From Prosthecobacter sp. (lineage in GTDB: Bacteria > Verrucomicrobiota > Verrucomicrobiia > Verrucomicrobiales > Verrucomicrobiaceae), in contig JAIWOJ010000064.1 in the NCBI GenBank assembly GCA_020216965.1, forward strand, positions 1-8,550: a stretch of 8,550 nucleotides of DNA, written 5' to 3'. Shown piece by piece: positions 7,725 through 8,550 of the stretch. Each line of letters begins with the position of its first letter. The stretch's first letter is position 1. The notes below the pieces were generated by a model that was not told the DNA's origin, searched no databases, and was given only the letters and a program-made list of their open reading frames with translations. A program made the translations under genes and the position numbers.

Positions 7725-8393
7725 TCATGCCACGAGCTCAAGCACCCCAAACGCAGTCGGCACATGAAAATCCGGGCGCTCCGTGCCAGGCGGCACCCAG
7801 GGAAGCCAAGTGCGCACGATGTCCCCACCTTCAGTCTGGCAAAAATCCGCCCGGAATAGCCCCGCTAAGATCCTTTTTGAATCTGAATGCAAGATGCCGA
7901 GATCACGCAGCACGGGCATGGGCAGGCTTCCGTGCACTGTATAGCCACGCGCGTTCATCTGCCCGCTGACTGCAAGACCGGGCAACACCCAACCCCAGTC
8001 GATTTGACGATAGTAGCTGGCGCGATAGACCAGAGATTCACCACTCGGAGCCATCTCTAAGCAGTAGTAGGGGCTCAGAGAGAGATCAGACGTCAGGAAA
8101 ATCTCCACTCGATCCGATTCAAGCACACGCTGCCTGAGACTTGTGCCTTGGCCCAGGGTGGGCGTGTCATCCCTGGCATCAAAGCGGAAGTGCAGCTTCC
8201 GTTCATCCCATAGTGCTCGAAATTCCGTGCGCGATTCATGCCCTGGTGCCCAGGGAGAGCTGAAGTCTGTCAATAAATCGGCTTGGCTCCAGTCAGGGCC
8301 AGATGCCTCGACCGGCTGATAGCGCACCACATAGGACTTCAATGCTTTGGCCTCTATGGATGGATCAAAAGCGGTGTCGCCTTGCTCACGCAT
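7725..8393 (-). CDS. CBM9-like (carbohydrate-binding family 9-like) protein
   Basis: The protein (222 residues from ATG 8393) resembles stand-alone family-9-like carbohydrate-binding proteins, a beta-sandwich fold. Seen features are ALWDERKLHFRFDARDD (60-76), the central DRVEIFLTSD (94-103) followed by YYCLEMAPSGE (109-119), an aromatic YYRQIDWGW (127-135), and the closing RTWLPWVPPGTERPDFH (194-210) then FGVLEL. CBM9 domains bind sugar chain ends in xylanases, but this one has no attached enzyme and no signal peptide, so an exported sugar-binding role is not supported and the true ligand is unknown. Start choice: ATG 8393 overlaps the stop of the upstream gene by 8 bases (ATGCGTGA), a common coupled arrangement. 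Two earlier ATGs at 8417 and 8411 would add 8 or 6 residues and enlarge the overlap to 32 or 26 bases. The fold call is fairly sure; the function is not. Confidence 0.8.
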   Translation of the reverse strand: MREQGDTAFDPSIEAKALKSYVVRYQPVEASGPDWSQADLLTDFSSPWAPGHESRTEFRALWDERKLHFRFDARDDTPTLGQGTSLRQRVLESDRVEIFLTSDLSLSPYYCLEMAPSGESLVYRASYYRQIDWGWVLPGLAVSGQMNARGYTVHGSLPMPVLRDLGILHSDSKRILAGLFRADFCQTEGGDIVRTWLPWVPPGTERPDFHVPTAFGVLELVA

Positions 8394-8550
8394 CTCGTAA
8401 AAGGATGGCATCGACATTCACACCATCATACAGAGCATCACTCAGGATCACGAGCGGATCTCCAGGCTTCACCAGGGAATGACGGTGTAGCAGTTCAATC
8501 GCATCACGGATAGCTTTCTCAGGATCTCCCTCTTCAAAAGGCAGCACATA
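8386..8550 (-). CDS. pyk: Probable pyruvate kinase, C-terminal fragment (5' end outside window)
   Basis: On the minus strand a frame is open from the right edge to a TGA at 8386-8388 and gives 54 residues, starting YVLPFEEGDPEKAIRDAIEL. The pattern 'DPEKAI..A..LL....LVKPGDPLVILSD...DGVNVDAILLR' matches the last part of the C-terminal domain of pyruvate kinase, where a helix leads into 'GD.VV..SG' and a final strand ends the protein. Pyruvate kinase makes pyruvate and ATP from phosphoenolpyruvate and ADP in glycolysis. The catalytic barrel lies outside the window, so the call rests on this tail alone. Its stop overlaps the start region of the CBM9-like gene, which makes co-transcription with the genes to the left likely. 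Another protein with the same C-terminal domain is possible. Confidence 0.6.
   Translation of the reverse strand, partial: YVLPFEEGDPEKAIRDAIELLHRHSLVKPGDPLVILSDALYDGVNVDAILLRDA

Noticed and set aside
1..8550. Search for a new defence, toxin-antitoxin or mobile system, given RecQ and two regulators
   Set aside because: RecQ is of the complete housekeeping type, and no nuclease, toxin, transposase, integrase, direct-repeat array or attachment-like repeat was seen.

Overview
The window holds six protein-coding genes in full or nearly so, plus two cut off by its edges. Moderately high GC, starts without Shine-Dalgarno motifs, a PAS-AraC regulator, a CBM9-like cytoplasmic protein and a long Arg/Gly-rich protein of a kind I associate with Verrucomicrobia (Prosthecobacter/Verrucomicrobium-like) together suggest a chromosomal segment of a verrucomicrobial bacterium. 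That assignment is inference from the look of the proteins, not from a marker gene. I see no mobile element, CRISPR array, tRNA or rRNA.

Left part, plus strand (1-4222). The window opens inside a LuxR/NarL-type response regulator, of which only the DNA-binding helices and the tail remain (1-138). Its last bases are followed by, and probably overlap, a RecQ DNA helicase (about 122-2383) with all domains: helicase core, zinc-binding region, winged helix and HRDC. This RecQ carries an extra segment of about 87 residues between helicase motif VI and the zinc site. After 78 bases comes a 586-residue protein of unknown function (2462-4222) with a Lys-free arginine/glycine tract, a folded middle containing a duplicated motif, a possible split winged helix, and an acidic tail. 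It is the least understood item here.

Right part, minus strand (8550-4258). Reading leftwards: the end of a probable pyruvate kinase, a CBM9-like protein, an M32 (Taq) metallocarboxypeptidase and QueA of queuosine synthesis. The last three are packed with an 8-base overlap, a 42-base gap and a 12-base gap, which suggests one transcript. After a 182-base gap lies a PAS-AraC transcription regulator on the same strand, convergent with the Arg/Gly-rich gene across 35 bases.

The genes do not form one pathway. They are mostly housekeeping functions (DNA repair, tRNA modification, peptide turnover, glycolysis) with two regulators. No clearly new defence or mobile system was found. The points worth a second look are the Arg/Gly-rich protein, the RecQ insertion and its uncertain start, the cluster of unrelated genes with queA, and the absence of ribosome-binding motifs.
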